DNA of 64,000 nt. It comes from Nitrospira tepida (GTDB lineage Bacteria > Nitrospirota > Nitrospiria > Nitrospirales > Nitrospiraceae). The notes under the pieces are model-generated. The model was given only the letters and a program-made list of their open reading frames with translations, was not told the origin of the DNA and searched no databases. Of the stretch, positions 14,909 through 23,187 are shown piece by piece. Each line of letters starts with the position of its first letter. Positions within the stretch are counted from its first letter, which is position 1. The stretch lies in the NCBI RefSeq assembly GCF_947241125.1, contig NZ_OX365700.1, positions 868,001-932,000 of the forward strand, read 5' to 3'. The position numbers and the translations under genes are program-made.

Positions 14909-16591
14909 ATGACCCAATCCGAGGCGCTTGCCATCTTGAAGACAAGTGCCAACGTGTTCGTGACCGGCGAGCCAGGGTCCGGCAAGACGCACACGGTCAA
15001 CGAGTATGTCGCCTACTTGCGCGCGCGAGGGATCGAGCCGGCCATCACGGCGTCAACGGGCATCGCCGCGACGCACATCGGCGGGATGACGATTCACTCG
15101 TGGAGCGGCATCGGCATTAAGACGACATTGGGCCGATCCGATCTTCAGGCCATCGCGTCCAATAAGCCGATTGCCAAGCGCATCGGTCGCGCTCAGGTGC
15201 TGATCATCGACGAAGTCTCCATGTTGGCTGCCGAGACCCTTTCGATGGTCGATGCCGTGTGTCGCGAAATGAAAGAGCGGTCGGAGCCGTTCGGCGGGAT
15301 GCAAGCCGTCCTGGTCGGCGACTTTTTCCAATTGCCGCCGGTCGTCAAAACGGAAGCGGGACAGGGCACGCCGGTTCTGTTCACGGACGAGTCATCGGCC
15401 CGGTTCGCCTATGACGCTCCTGCGTGGAAAGGGGCCGACCTGACAATCTGCTATATCACCGAGCAGCACCGGCAGGACGACGGCGAGTTTCTGGCCTTAC
15501 TCTCGGCGATCCGGCGCAATGCGGTCGGCCCCGACCATGTGCGCCGGCTGACAAGCAGAACCGTCCAGCATCCGGATGCGCCGAAGGATACGCCGAAGCT
15601 CTTTTCGCACAATGTCGATGTAGACCGGGTAAATGACGGCATTCTCGCTCAGTTGCCCGGCAAGCCGCGCGTCTATCCCATGACGTCGGAAGGCCCGGAC
15701 GCGCTTGTCTCTGCCCTGCAGAAGGGATGTCTGTCGCCCGAGACGCTGCGTCTGAAAGTCGGGGCGGCGGTGATGTTCACGAAGAACAATCTCCAAGAGG
15801 GGTTCGTGAACGGGACGCTGGGCGCGGTGGAGGGATTCGATCGCCAGTACGGCCACCCGATCGTCAGAACGCGAAGCGGAAGGAGGATTGAAGTCGAGCC
15901 GATGGACTGGGCCGTGGAGGAGAACGGAACCGTCCGCGCGCGCATTACGCAGGTGCCGCTGAGGCTGGCCTGGGCGATTACTGTGCATAAAAGCCAGGGC
16001 ATGAGCTTGGACGAAGCGGTCGTGGATTTGCGCAACGTGTTTGAGTACGGCCAGGGCTATGTCGCGCTCTCGCGCGTCAGGCGGCTGTCGGGCCTGCATC
16101 TCCTCGGCTGGACGGAACGCGCATTTCAGGTGCACCCGGATGTCTCGGCCAAAGATACGGAGTTCCGCACGCAGTCGGAGCAGGCTGCGCGCAGATTCAG
16201 CGGGATGACCGGAGAGGAGATCACGGCCAAGCACGAGCGATTCCTTCGCCTATGCGGGGGGACGATCCAATCGGAAGGGGGCGCGAGCGCGCCGATCGCG
16301 TCTCGCGCTCCGCAAGTGGTCCGCGAGCGCAGCGACACGAGGGGTGAACGGAAGACTGCTCCTCCATCGGGTTTCGACACCATCAGAGCACGTCACCCTC
16401 ATGCGTACTTGCCATGGGATCAGGCGCAGGAGAACCGATTGAGGGACCTCTTTGCGAAGGGTACGCCCGTCGCAGACCTCGCGAAATCGTTCAACCGAAC
16501 GAGAGGGGCGATCCGGTCGCGGCTGGCCAAATTGGGACTGGTGGAAGATGGAGACATCGCGCGCCCCGCGGGCGACGGTCCGCAAGAGTAG
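14909..16591 (+). CDS. PIF1-like DNA helicase with C-terminal Myb-like domain
   Basis: The 560-residue protein is an SF1B helicase of the PIF1/Dda type. Motifs: Walker A GEPGSGKT (20-27), motif Ia ITASTGIAATHIGG, Walker B LIIDEVSML (D101, E102), motif III VGDFFQLPPV, then EQHRQ, and the C-terminal ITVHKSQGMSLD and YVALSR. These helicases unwind 5' to 3', including forked or G-quadruplex DNA. Residues about 500-545 (LPWDQAQENRLRDLFAKG...NRTRGAIRSRLAKLG) resemble a Myb/SANT-like DNA-binding motif. ATG 14909 is chosen over TTG 14894; neither has a clear ribosome site. It stands alone, next to the toxin-antitoxin remnants. Confidence 0.85.
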   Translation: MTQSEALAILKTSANVFVTGEPGSGKTHTVNEYVAYLRARGIEPAITASTGIAATHIGGMTIHSWSGIGIKTTLGRSDLQAIASNKPIAKRIGRAQVLIIDEVSMLAAETLSMVDAVCREMKERSEPFGGMQAVLVGDFFQLPPVVKTEAGQGTPVLFTDESSARFAYDAPAWKGADLTICYITEQHRQDDGEFLALLSAIRRNAVGPDHVRRLTSRTVQHPDAPKDTPKLFSHNVDVDRVNDGILAQLPGKPRVYPMTSEGPDALVSALQKGCLSPETLRLKVGAAVMFTKNNLQEGFVNGTLGAVEGFDRQYGHPIVRTRSGRRIEVEPMDWAVEENGTVRARITQVPLRLAWAITVHKSQGMSLDEAVVDLRNVFEYGQGYVALSRVRRLSGLHLLGWTERAFQVHPDVSAKDTEFRTQSEQAARRFSGMTGEEITAKHERFLRLCGGTIQSEGGASAPIASRAPQVVRERSDTRGERKTAPPSGFDTIRARHPHAYLPWDQAQENRLRDLFAKGTPVADLAKSFNRTRGAIRSRLAKLGLVEDGDIARPAGDGPQE

Positions 16592-16865
16592 GAGGATGCA
16601 GGGGCATGACAGACTCACGTTGTCGAGCAAAATGACTCACTACGCCGGGTAAGTCGGAACTCACGTCCTTCATACGAGCCTATGGCGCCGTTCCTCCCCC
16701 CAGTCTCGCGTATGGGGAAGAAGGTAGGGTAAAGGGTGGCGACGCGTGGGCGCATTCGGCTCCGCCCCGAGGCGCGGTTCAACGATTTCCTCATTCACTG
16801 TTCTGTCCGGCAATTCCAGGAGACAATATCTCCGCCCCATTCTCTAAGGGAAAGGAGTCTGTTGT
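16592..16865. other. 274 bp intergenic stretch
   Basis: No supported gene or strong structure is seen. The last 20 bases contain the AAGGAG ribosome site of the next gene. Confidence 0.4.
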
Positions 16866-17195
16866 ATGCAAACTGTCGCCCTGCTGACGATTTCGAATGT
16901 GTTCATGACGATGGCCTGGTACGGACATCTGAAGTTCAAGGAATATCCGCTCTTCACCGTCATCTTCGTCAGTTGGGGCATCGCCTTCGTCGAATATTGT
17001 TTTCAAGTCCCCGCGAATCGCATCGGACATGCCCAATTCACCGCCGCGCAATTGAAAACCATCCAGGAGGTCATCACCCTGGTTGTGTTCTCCGTTTTCT
17101 CTGTCGTCTACCTGAAGGAAGCGCTGAAGTGGAACTACATCGTCGGGTTCGCGTTGATGATCGGGGCGGTGTTCTTTATCTTCAAGGAATGGTGA
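16866..17195 (+). CDS. DUF486 (DMT-like) small membrane protein
   Basis: The 109-residue protein matches the DUF486/PF04342 family: four hydrophobic segments (about 3-22, 28-48, 68-86, 88-107), with MTMAWYGHLKF early, a conserved SWGIAFVEYCFQVPANR in the middle and LKIQEV-like ITLVVFSVFSVVYLKE later. It is a half-sized relative of drug/metabolite transporters; function is unknown. The start is secured by AAGGAG seven to ten bases before ATG 16866. It appears to be monocistronic; the next gene converges on it. Confidence 0.85.
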   Translation: MQTVALLTISNVFMTMAWYGHLKFKEYPLFTVIFVSWGIAFVEYCFQVPANRIGHAQFTAAQLKTIQEVITLVVFSVFSVVYLKEALKWNYIVGFALMIGAVFFIFKEW

Positions 17196-17229
17196 GCCCA
17201 AACGGCTGCTGCAGCTCTAGAAGAACTGT

Positions 17230-18186
17230 TCAGGTCCGTTTCTTGAAGCGGTCGTAGACCTGCAAGAGGTCGATCATCAGCCGAGCCCCGAAGGTCGGTC
17301 CGAAGTCGCCCCCGCCGATATCATTCCAGGTTTCCCACTTGAGATAGGGAATTCGGATCGCAACCGCAATGAAACGCCCTTCAATTCCGTTGCCCGAGGG
17401 GTCCACAAAGAGACCCGAATCGATGGCCAGGCCGATCTCCAGTTCCCAGCGAGGCGGCGCTGCCTGCTCATTGCGATAGTCGGCGATGCTGATGGAGGCT
17501 TGCCCGAAGTAGCTCTGACGGGCCAATTGGTCGTAGGCGCTGCTGCGGAAGATCCGGCCATACCGGCCCATGAAGGAAAAGCGGGCGAAATGTGAGAAGT
17601 CTTCCAGGCCTCGCGATGAGCCGCCCAGACTCTTGGCGACATCGGAGAGGGGGAGGCGCCGGATGCCGACATTGATGTAGGGTTCATGATAGAGCGTCCC
17701 CGTTGCCGCCCCGGCGCCGATGAACCCCCGATCGGCCGATCCGAAGAGTGTGAACCATCTGGTCACGGAGCCGTTAATCATGAAATCGATTTTTTCCCGC
17801 ACGGCGCTCACCGGCACAGGATCGAGGCCCAACACCTTATGAATGACGTCGTTCTGAAGGAACCGGGTGAATTTGTCGTCCGTCGGCCCTGCGCCGATGG
17901 TCAGATTGGTGGTCCATCCGGGCAGTCTGGACCAGCGTTCCGTCCAGGTGAGACTGGCAAAATTGAAGCCGGCTGTTTCTTGAATCCCGTTGTAACGGTT
18001 CCCATAGCGGTTGAATTCCGTGAAGCGATTGACGGTAAGTCCAAGGTCCAGCGCCCGATCGCGGTCCGGAAACGACAGGGCGCCCCAGTGCAGACTGGGG
18101 GCCGGTGTCTCGGCGAAACCGGCCGGTGGAAGGACCAGCAGGATCACCAGGAGCGCCAGCCATGAGTATGGGGGAGTGAGAGACAC
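17230..18186 (-). CDS. secreted protein, probable outer-membrane barrel, unrecognised
   Basis: The 318-residue product begins with a signal peptide (LALLVILLVLPPAGFA-ETP). The mature part is rich in aromatic and glycine residues with alternating polar/hydrophobic stretches, for example TVNRFTEFNRYGNRYNG, FNFASLTWTERW, FSFMGRYGRIF and FGQASISIADY. This pattern fits an outer-membrane beta barrel. Start is GTG 18186; no ATG fits and no strong ribosome site is visible. I cannot place it in a family. It faces the DUF486 gene convergently and is divergent from the Gfo/Idh-SDR gene. Confidence 0.7.
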   Translation of the reverse strand: MSLTPPYSWLALLVILLVLPPAGFAETPAPSLHWGALSFPDRDRALDLGLTVNRFTEFNRYGNRYNGIQETAGFNFASLTWTERWSRLPGWTTNLTIGAGPTDDKFTRFLQNDVIHKVLGLDPVPVSAVREKIDFMINGSVTRWFTLFGSADRGFIGAGAATGTLYHEPYINVGIRRLPLSDVAKSLGGSSRGLEDFSHFARFSFMGRYGRIFRSSAYDQLARQSYFGQASISIADYRNEQAAPPRWELEIGLAIDSGLFVDPSGNGIEGRFIAVAIRIPYLKWETWNDIGGGDFGPTFGARLMIDLLQVYDRFKKRT

Positions 18187-18319
18187 TGGGTTGCTCTGGT
18201 ACGGACGGTCATACCTGAGGCCCTGTTGACGGACAAGAGGACCTTTGGTCTTGTGGTGTTCCGGAAATTCCTCGATCGTGATCGGGTTCCGAGTTAGAGT
18301 TCACAGTGGCTCCTGAAGA

Positions 18320-18343
18320 CCATGGTTGATCCATGGTATAGTT
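18320..18343 (+). promoter_or_regulatory. extended -10 promoter with operator-like inverted repeat
   Basis: ACCATGG (18320-18326) and CCATGGT (18332-18338) are exact inverted arms around five bases. TGG-TATAGT (18335-18343) forms an extended -10 box overlapping the right arm. It is about 100 bp upstream of the gene at 18445. Confidence 0.35.
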
Positions 18344-18444
18344 GCAACCTGCCGAAAGCCGCGGCCACGACATCGAGGCAAGCTTGCCGCGGCTCCCCGA
18401 TGATGCGGTATCCCTGTGACCAAACCTCCTACTAGACAGGCTTT

Positions 18445-20448
18445 GTGACAGCTTCGAGCCGGACCACTTCAGGAATCCGCCCGCTTCGGATTGCGCTGTT
18501 TGGCGCCGGACGCCATGCCCAGCACCATGCGCGCGCGATCCTGCGCTGTCCCGGAGCCGAACTGGTGGCCGTGGCCGATCCGTCGGAGGCTGCCCAAACG
18601 GCCATGCGCGGGATCGTGGCGGCGGTCGCCTCCTTCAAGACGCCCGACGAGCTGCTGGCCGCCGCACGTCCCGACGTCGTCCATATCATCACGCCGCCGG
18701 CATCCCATGCGCCGCTGGCGCAGGCCGCGCTTGAGGCCGGATGCCATATCTATGTGGAGAAGCCCTTTACGGAGCGAGTCGAAGATGCGCAGCGAATTCT
18801 GGACGAGGCGCGCGCCAAGGGCCTGTTGGTCTGCGCCGGCCACCAGTTGCTCTATGAACCGCCGACCAGAGTCTTGGCCCGCTACCTGCCATCGATCGGG
18901 CAGGTCGCGCACGTGGAGAGCTATTTCTCGTTTCGAACGGTCCGGCATGCGCCGGGCGGCCGCACCGTGCTCCGCGCAGACCATCAGTTGCTCGATATCC
19001 TGCCGCATCCGGTCTATCTGTTGTTGCTGGTCCTTGAACAGGCGGGCAACGGGACCATCGAGCTGGTCTCGTTGGAGCTGAGCCAGGCGGGCACGGTTCA
19101 CGCGCTGGTGCGCCGGGGCGGGGTGACGGGCACGCTGGTCGTGACGTTGGAAGGGCGGCCCGTCGAGAGTTATCTCCGGGCGGTCGGCCGGAACGGATCG
19201 CTGTTCGCCGACTACGTGCGGAGCACGGTGCAGCGGGCCATCGGCCCCGGCTCGTCGGGGATCGATAAACTCTTCGCTCCCTATCGGCAGGCCTGGCAAC
19301 TCCTGACCGGCACGACCGCCGCGATGGCGCGCCGCTTCCTCAAGCGCCAGCAGAGTTATCCGGGCTTGGCGGAGCTGTTTTCGGCGTTCTATGAGTCCAT
19401 CCGCAGCGGAGCCCCGTCCCCCCTCTCTCCCGAGAGCCTGTTGGAGACCGTGCGGATCTGCGAAAAGGTGGCGCAGGCGCTTCGCGAGCGGGAAGCCAAG
19501 GCGCTGGCGGCGGCTGCGCCGAGACCGGTCGAGAGCCGCGGCGTGATCGTGACCGGGGGAACCGGATTTCTGGGAAAAGAAATCGTGCGCTCGTTGCTGG
19601 CGCGAAACCGTCCGGTCCGTGTGGTGGCGCGGCGGGAGCCTTCGCCGTGGGAACGCATCGCCGGAGCCGAATATGTCGTGGCCGATGTCGCGACCGGAGC
19701 GGCGGTCCATTTGTTCAAAGGAGCAGACACGGTCATCCATGCCGCGGCCGAAACCGCGGGCGGCTGGGACGAGCACCGGCGCAACTCGCTGAACGCAACC
19801 GAGCAGATGGTCCGCGGCGCGGCGGCGGCCGGTATCACGCGGTTCATCCATATTAGCAGCCTGGCGGTGCTGGCCCAGGGAACCGGCGACCCGATCGGCG
19901 ACAACCATCCCTTGGAGCCGGACAGCAAGGGCTCCGGTCCCTATGTCTGGGGCAAGCTGGAATCAGAGCGGCTGGCCGTGCTGGTGGGGAACGAACTCGG
20001 CTTGTCAGTGAAGGTTGTCAGGCCGGGCGCGTTGGTGGACTATCGTGATTTCGACCCGCCGGGCCGTCTCGGGAAGCGGCTGGGCAATATCTTCGTGGCC
20101 GTCGGCTCGCCGAGCGACAGGCTCGGCGTCGTGGATGTCGGCTTCTCGGGACGCTTCCTGGCCTGGACGGTGGATCATTGGGATGACGTGCCGAGTCCGT
20201 TGAACCTGCTCGATCCCGTCTCGCCGACCAAGCGGGAGCTGCTGGATCACCTTCGCAAGGCCAATCCCGACCTCACCGTGATCTGGCTGCCGAGATTCGT
20301 GCTGATCCCGCTCTCCTGGACGGCCATGCTCGCGCAAAAACTGCTCCGGCCCGGCAAGCCTCCCATCAACATCGCCAAGGTCTTCAGCGTGCTGCCGTAC
20401 GACACCTCGCTCATTGCCAAGCTCGCGCCCCATATTCCTCCTCAATAG
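18445..20448 (+). CDS. fusion of Gfo/Idh/MocA oxidoreductase and extended SDR epimerase
   Basis: The 667-residue protein joins two nucleotide-sugar-type NAD(P) enzymes. Residues 14-350 are a Gfo/Idh/MocA oxidoreductase, with Rossmann IALFGAGRHAQHH and the EKPF motif (105-108) whose lysine is usually catalytic. Residues 368-667 are an extended short-chain dehydrogenase, with GGTGFLG (about 372) and an active-site YVWGK (Y about 500). Each is normally its own protein. Together they could carry out successive steps on one sugar or cyclic polyol; the substrate is unknown. The C-terminal segment has a hydrophobic, amphipathic stretch (VLIPLSWTAMLAQKLL). Start is GTG 18445, with weak ribosome support. 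Confidence 0.8.
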   Translation: MTASSRTTSGIRPLRIALFGAGRHAQHHARAILRCPGAELVAVADPSEAAQTAMRGIVAAVASFKTPDELLAAARPDVVHIITPPASHAPLAQAALEAGCHIYVEKPFTERVEDAQRILDEARAKGLLVCAGHQLLYEPPTRVLARYLPSIGQVAHVESYFSFRTVRHAPGGRTVLRADHQLLDILPHPVYLLLLVLEQAGNGTIELVSLELSQAGTVHALVRRGGVTGTLVVTLEGRPVESYLRAVGRNGSLFADYVRSTVQRAIGPGSSGIDKLFAPYRQAWQLLTGTTAAMARRFLKRQQSYPGLAELFSAFYESIRSGAPSPLSPESLLETVRICEKVAQALREREAKALAAAAPRPVESRGVIVTGGTGFLGKEIVRSLLARNRPVRVVARREPSPWERIAGAEYVVADVATGAAVHLFKGADTVIHAAAETAGGWDEHRRNSLNATEQMVRGAAAAGITRFIHISSLAVLAQGTGDPIGDNHPLEPDSKGSGPYVWGKLESERLAVLVGNELGLSVKVVRPGALVDYRDFDPPGRLGKRLGNIFVAVGSPSDRLGVVDVGFSGRFLAWTVDHWDDVPSPLNLLDPVSPTKRELLDHLRKANPDLTVIWLPRFVLIPLSWTAMLAQKLLRPGKPPINIAKVFSVLPYDTSLIAKLAPHIPPQ

Positions 20449-20612
20449 ATCGTCCGCGAAACCATCGCATTTCCCTTCTCCCTTGCCCTCTTCACCGTGG
20501 AGGAGAGCGCGACGGTGTCGTCCATGGGCCAATGGCGCCTGCTTGATCGTCGGGAGAGGCCCCCATAAAATGATGCGCCCAGCCGACCTATTCCCTCATG
20601 ACGGAGGCCCCC

Positions 20613-23144
20613 ATGTCCAAGATCAAGAAGAGCGAGACGACAAAAACCAGCGCGCCCGGTTCCAAGGAAGCATCCCCGTCGTCCGCGCCGACCGCGCAGG
20701 ATTTTGAGAAGCTCGGCCTGTTTTATTTGGGCAGGCCCTTCGATCTCGCCACCAAGACTCCGTTGCCAGGCTGGCTCCTCTATGATTCCAAGGATCTGGT
20801 GACCCATGCCGTCTGCGTCGGCATGACCGGAAGCGGCAAGACCGGCCTCTGCCTGGCCTTGCTTGAAGAGGCGGCGATCGACGGCATCCCGGCCCTCATC
20901 ATCGATCCCAAGGGCGATCTCGGCAACCTCCTCCTCACGTTTCCCGAATTGCGTGCGCAGGACTTCGAGCCCTGGATCAACGAGGACGAGGCCCGCAAGA
21001 AGGGACTCTCGCCAGCCGACTATGCCGCGAAACAGGCGGAGACTTGGAAGAACGGGTTGGCGAAGTGGGGACAGGATGGGGAGCGGATCGCCCGGTTACG
21101 GGCGTCGGCCGATTTTGCGATCTACACGCCGGGAAGCCACGCGGGCCTGCCGGTGTCCATCCTCAAGTCCTTCGCGGCTCCGGAGGAGGGGATTCGCGGC
21201 GAAGCGGAATTGCTGCGGGAACGCATCAACACCACAGCCACGAGCCTGCTGGGCTTGCTGGGCATCGAGGCCGACCCCATTAAGAGCCGCGAGCATATTC
21301 TGCTGTCCACCATTCTCGATGTTGCCTGGCGAAAGGGGCAGGACCTGGACCTCGCGGCCTTGATCCACCAGATCCAGGCGCCGCCGGTTTCCAAGGTGGG
21401 AGTGATGGATCTGGAATCGTTCTATCCCGCGAAGGACCGGTTCGCCCTGGCGATGCAACTGAATAATCTGTTGGCGGCGCCGGGGTTTGCATCCTGGATG
21501 GAAGGGGAGGCGCTGGAGCTGTCGTCGCTGCTCTATACGCCGGAGGGAAAGCCGAGAATGGCGATCATGTCGATCGCGCATTTGAGCGAGGCCGAACGGA
21601 TGTTCTTCGTCTCGCTCCTGCTGAACCAAGCGCTCGGCTGGGTCAGGGCCCAATCCGGCACGACCTCGCTGCGCGCCCTGATCTATATGGACGAGATCTT
21701 CGGCTACTTCCCGCCGGTTGCCAATCCGCCGTCAAAAGGTCCGTTGCTGACCCTGTTGAAGCAGGCGAGAGCCTTCGGCGTTGGGGTGGTGCTGGCGACG
21801 CAGAATCCCGTGGACCTGGACTATAAGGGGCTGGCGAACACCGGTACTTGGTTTATCGGGCGGCTCCAGACGGAGCGGGACAAGGCCCGGGTGCTCGAAG
21901 GGCTTGAAGGGGCGTCGGCAGGATCGGGACAGCGGTTCGATCGCAAACGGATGGAGGAAACATTGGCCGGGCTGGGCAATCGGATCTTTCTGATGAACAA
22001 CGTTCACGAGGACGAGCCGGTGATCTTTGAGACCCGCTGGGCCCTGTCGTACCTGCGCGGTCCCTTGACGCGGACCCAGATCAAATCGCTGATGGACCCG
22101 GTGAGGCGGCAAACGTCAAGCGTCATGCGTCAACCGGGTGGAAAGGCTGAATCCGACTCGTTACGAATGACGAATGACGGATTACGAATGACGGCATCAC
22201 GTCCCGTTCTCCCTCCCGGCGTTCCGCAATATTTCGTCCCGATGCGCGGAACTCGGCCGAGCGGCAGTCAGCTCGTCTACCGCCCGATGGTCCTCGGTCT
22301 TTCGCAGATCCGGTTTGCCGATGCCAAGAAGGGGCTGGAAGCCATCCATGACGAAGCCCATGTGATGCCAGCCGACCGGGCTGCGGCAACCCTGGACTGG
22401 GAGCGGAGTGAGGCGATCTCGATCGTGCAGGACGACCTTGAACGAGAGCCGAACTCTGAGGCACGGTTCGAGGAGATCGCCACAGCGGCAGGCCAGCCGA
22501 AGAGTTACGACGAATGGAAAAGGGACTATTCGAACTGGCTCTTCCGGACCGCCAAGCTCGATCTCTATCGGAGTCCAAGGCTGTCCGAGCTCTCCAAGCC
22601 CGGTGAGTCCGAGCGAGACTTCCGGGTCCGGTTGCAGCAGGTGGCGCATGAGCGTCGGGATGCGGCCGCCGACAAGCTCCGCCAGAAATACGCGCCGAAG
22701 ATTGCCGCGCTGCAAGAGCGTCTCCGCCGCGCGGAACAGGCCGTGGAGCGAGAAAAGGAACAGGCAAAGCAGACCGGGCTTCAAACGGCCCTGTCGGTCG
22801 GTGCGACAATCCTCGGCGCGTTCATGGGCAGGAAGAGCATCTCCGCCACCACGATCGGCAAGGCGACCACGGCTCTCGGCAAGGCCGGCCGGACGATGAA
22901 GGACATGAAGGATGTCGGGATGGCGCAGGACAATGTGGCGGCGCTGCAACAGCAACTGGCCGACCTGGAAGCTCAGTTCAAATCGGAGACCGACCAGCTC
23001 TCGGCTTTTGATCCTCAGTCCGAGCCGTTGGAGACCCTGGCGCTCCGGCCCACCAAGACCAACATTGCTGTGAAACTGGTCGCGCTGGCCTGGCTGCCCG
23101 ACTGGCAGGACGCGCAAGGGGCGCTGACTCCTGCCTGGGAATAG
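20613..23144 (+). CDS. HerA/VirB4-like ATPase (DUF87-type) with long coiled-coil tail
   Basis: The 843-residue protein has Walker A VGMTGSGKTG (70-77) and Walker B ALIYMDEIFG (about 356-362), followed by VVLATQNPVDLDYKGLANTGTWFIGRLQTE, the hallmark of HerA/FtsK-like pumping ATPases. A charged coiled coil covers about 680-730 and 770-800, and a glycine-rich stretch (VGATILGAFMGRKS) sits between. ATG 20613 is chosen since GGAGG precedes it by six bases; an ATG 15 bp earlier lacks this. Around residues 500-527 lies a heptad repeat element read in frame (see 22114-22193). Substrate may be DNA or protein. No nuclease partner is adjacent, so a defence role is only a possibility. Confidence 0.8.
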   Translation: MSKIKKSETTKTSAPGSKEASPSSAPTAQDFEKLGLFYLGRPFDLATKTPLPGWLLYDSKDLVTHAVCVGMTGSGKTGLCLALLEEAAIDGIPALIIDPKGDLGNLLLTFPELRAQDFEPWINEDEARKKGLSPADYAAKQAETWKNGLAKWGQDGERIARLRASADFAIYTPGSHAGLPVSILKSFAAPEEGIRGEAELLRERINTTATSLLGLLGIEADPIKSREHILLSTILDVAWRKGQDLDLAALIHQIQAPPVSKVGVMDLESFYPAKDRFALAMQLNNLLAAPGFASWMEGEALELSSLLYTPEGKPRMAIMSIAHLSEAERMFFVSLLLNQALGWVRAQSGTTSLRALIYMDEIFGYFPPVANPPSKGPLLTLLKQARAFGVGVVLATQNPVDLDYKGLANTGTWFIGRLQTERDKARVLEGLEGASAGSGQRFDRKRMEETLAGLGNRIFLMNNVHEDEPVIFETRWALSYLRGPLTRTQIKSLMDPVRRQTSSVMRQPGGKAESDSLRMTNDGLRMTASRPVLPPGVPQYFVPMRGTRPSGSQLVYRPMVLGLSQIRFADAKKGLEAIHDEAHVMPADRAAATLDWERSEAISIVQDDLEREPNSEARFEEIATAAGQPKSYDEWKRDYSNWLFRTAKLDLYRSPRLSELSKPGESERDFRVRLQQVAHERRDAAADKLRQKYAPKIAALQERLRRAEQAVEREKEQAKQTGLQTALSVGATILGAFMGRKSISATTIGKATTALGKAGRTMKDMKDVGMAQDNVAALQQQLADLEAQFKSETDQLSAFDPQSEPLETLALRPTKTNIAVKLVALAWLPDWQDAQGALTPAWE
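22114..22193. repeat. heptad inverted repeat inserted in frame within a gene
   Basis: Left units 22114-22134 (CGTCAAG, CGTCATG, CGTCAAC) and right units 22159-22193 (CGTTACG, AATGACG, AATGACG, GATTACG, AATGACG) have the same form as the intergenic copies. They are translated as SSVMRQPG and SLRMTNDGLRMTA within the HerA-like protein. The frame stays open across the element. Confidence 0.75.
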
Positions 23145-23187
23145 CCGCGTGTTGCGGCGGTGAGCTGGCCGATCATCGCCGCTTCGC

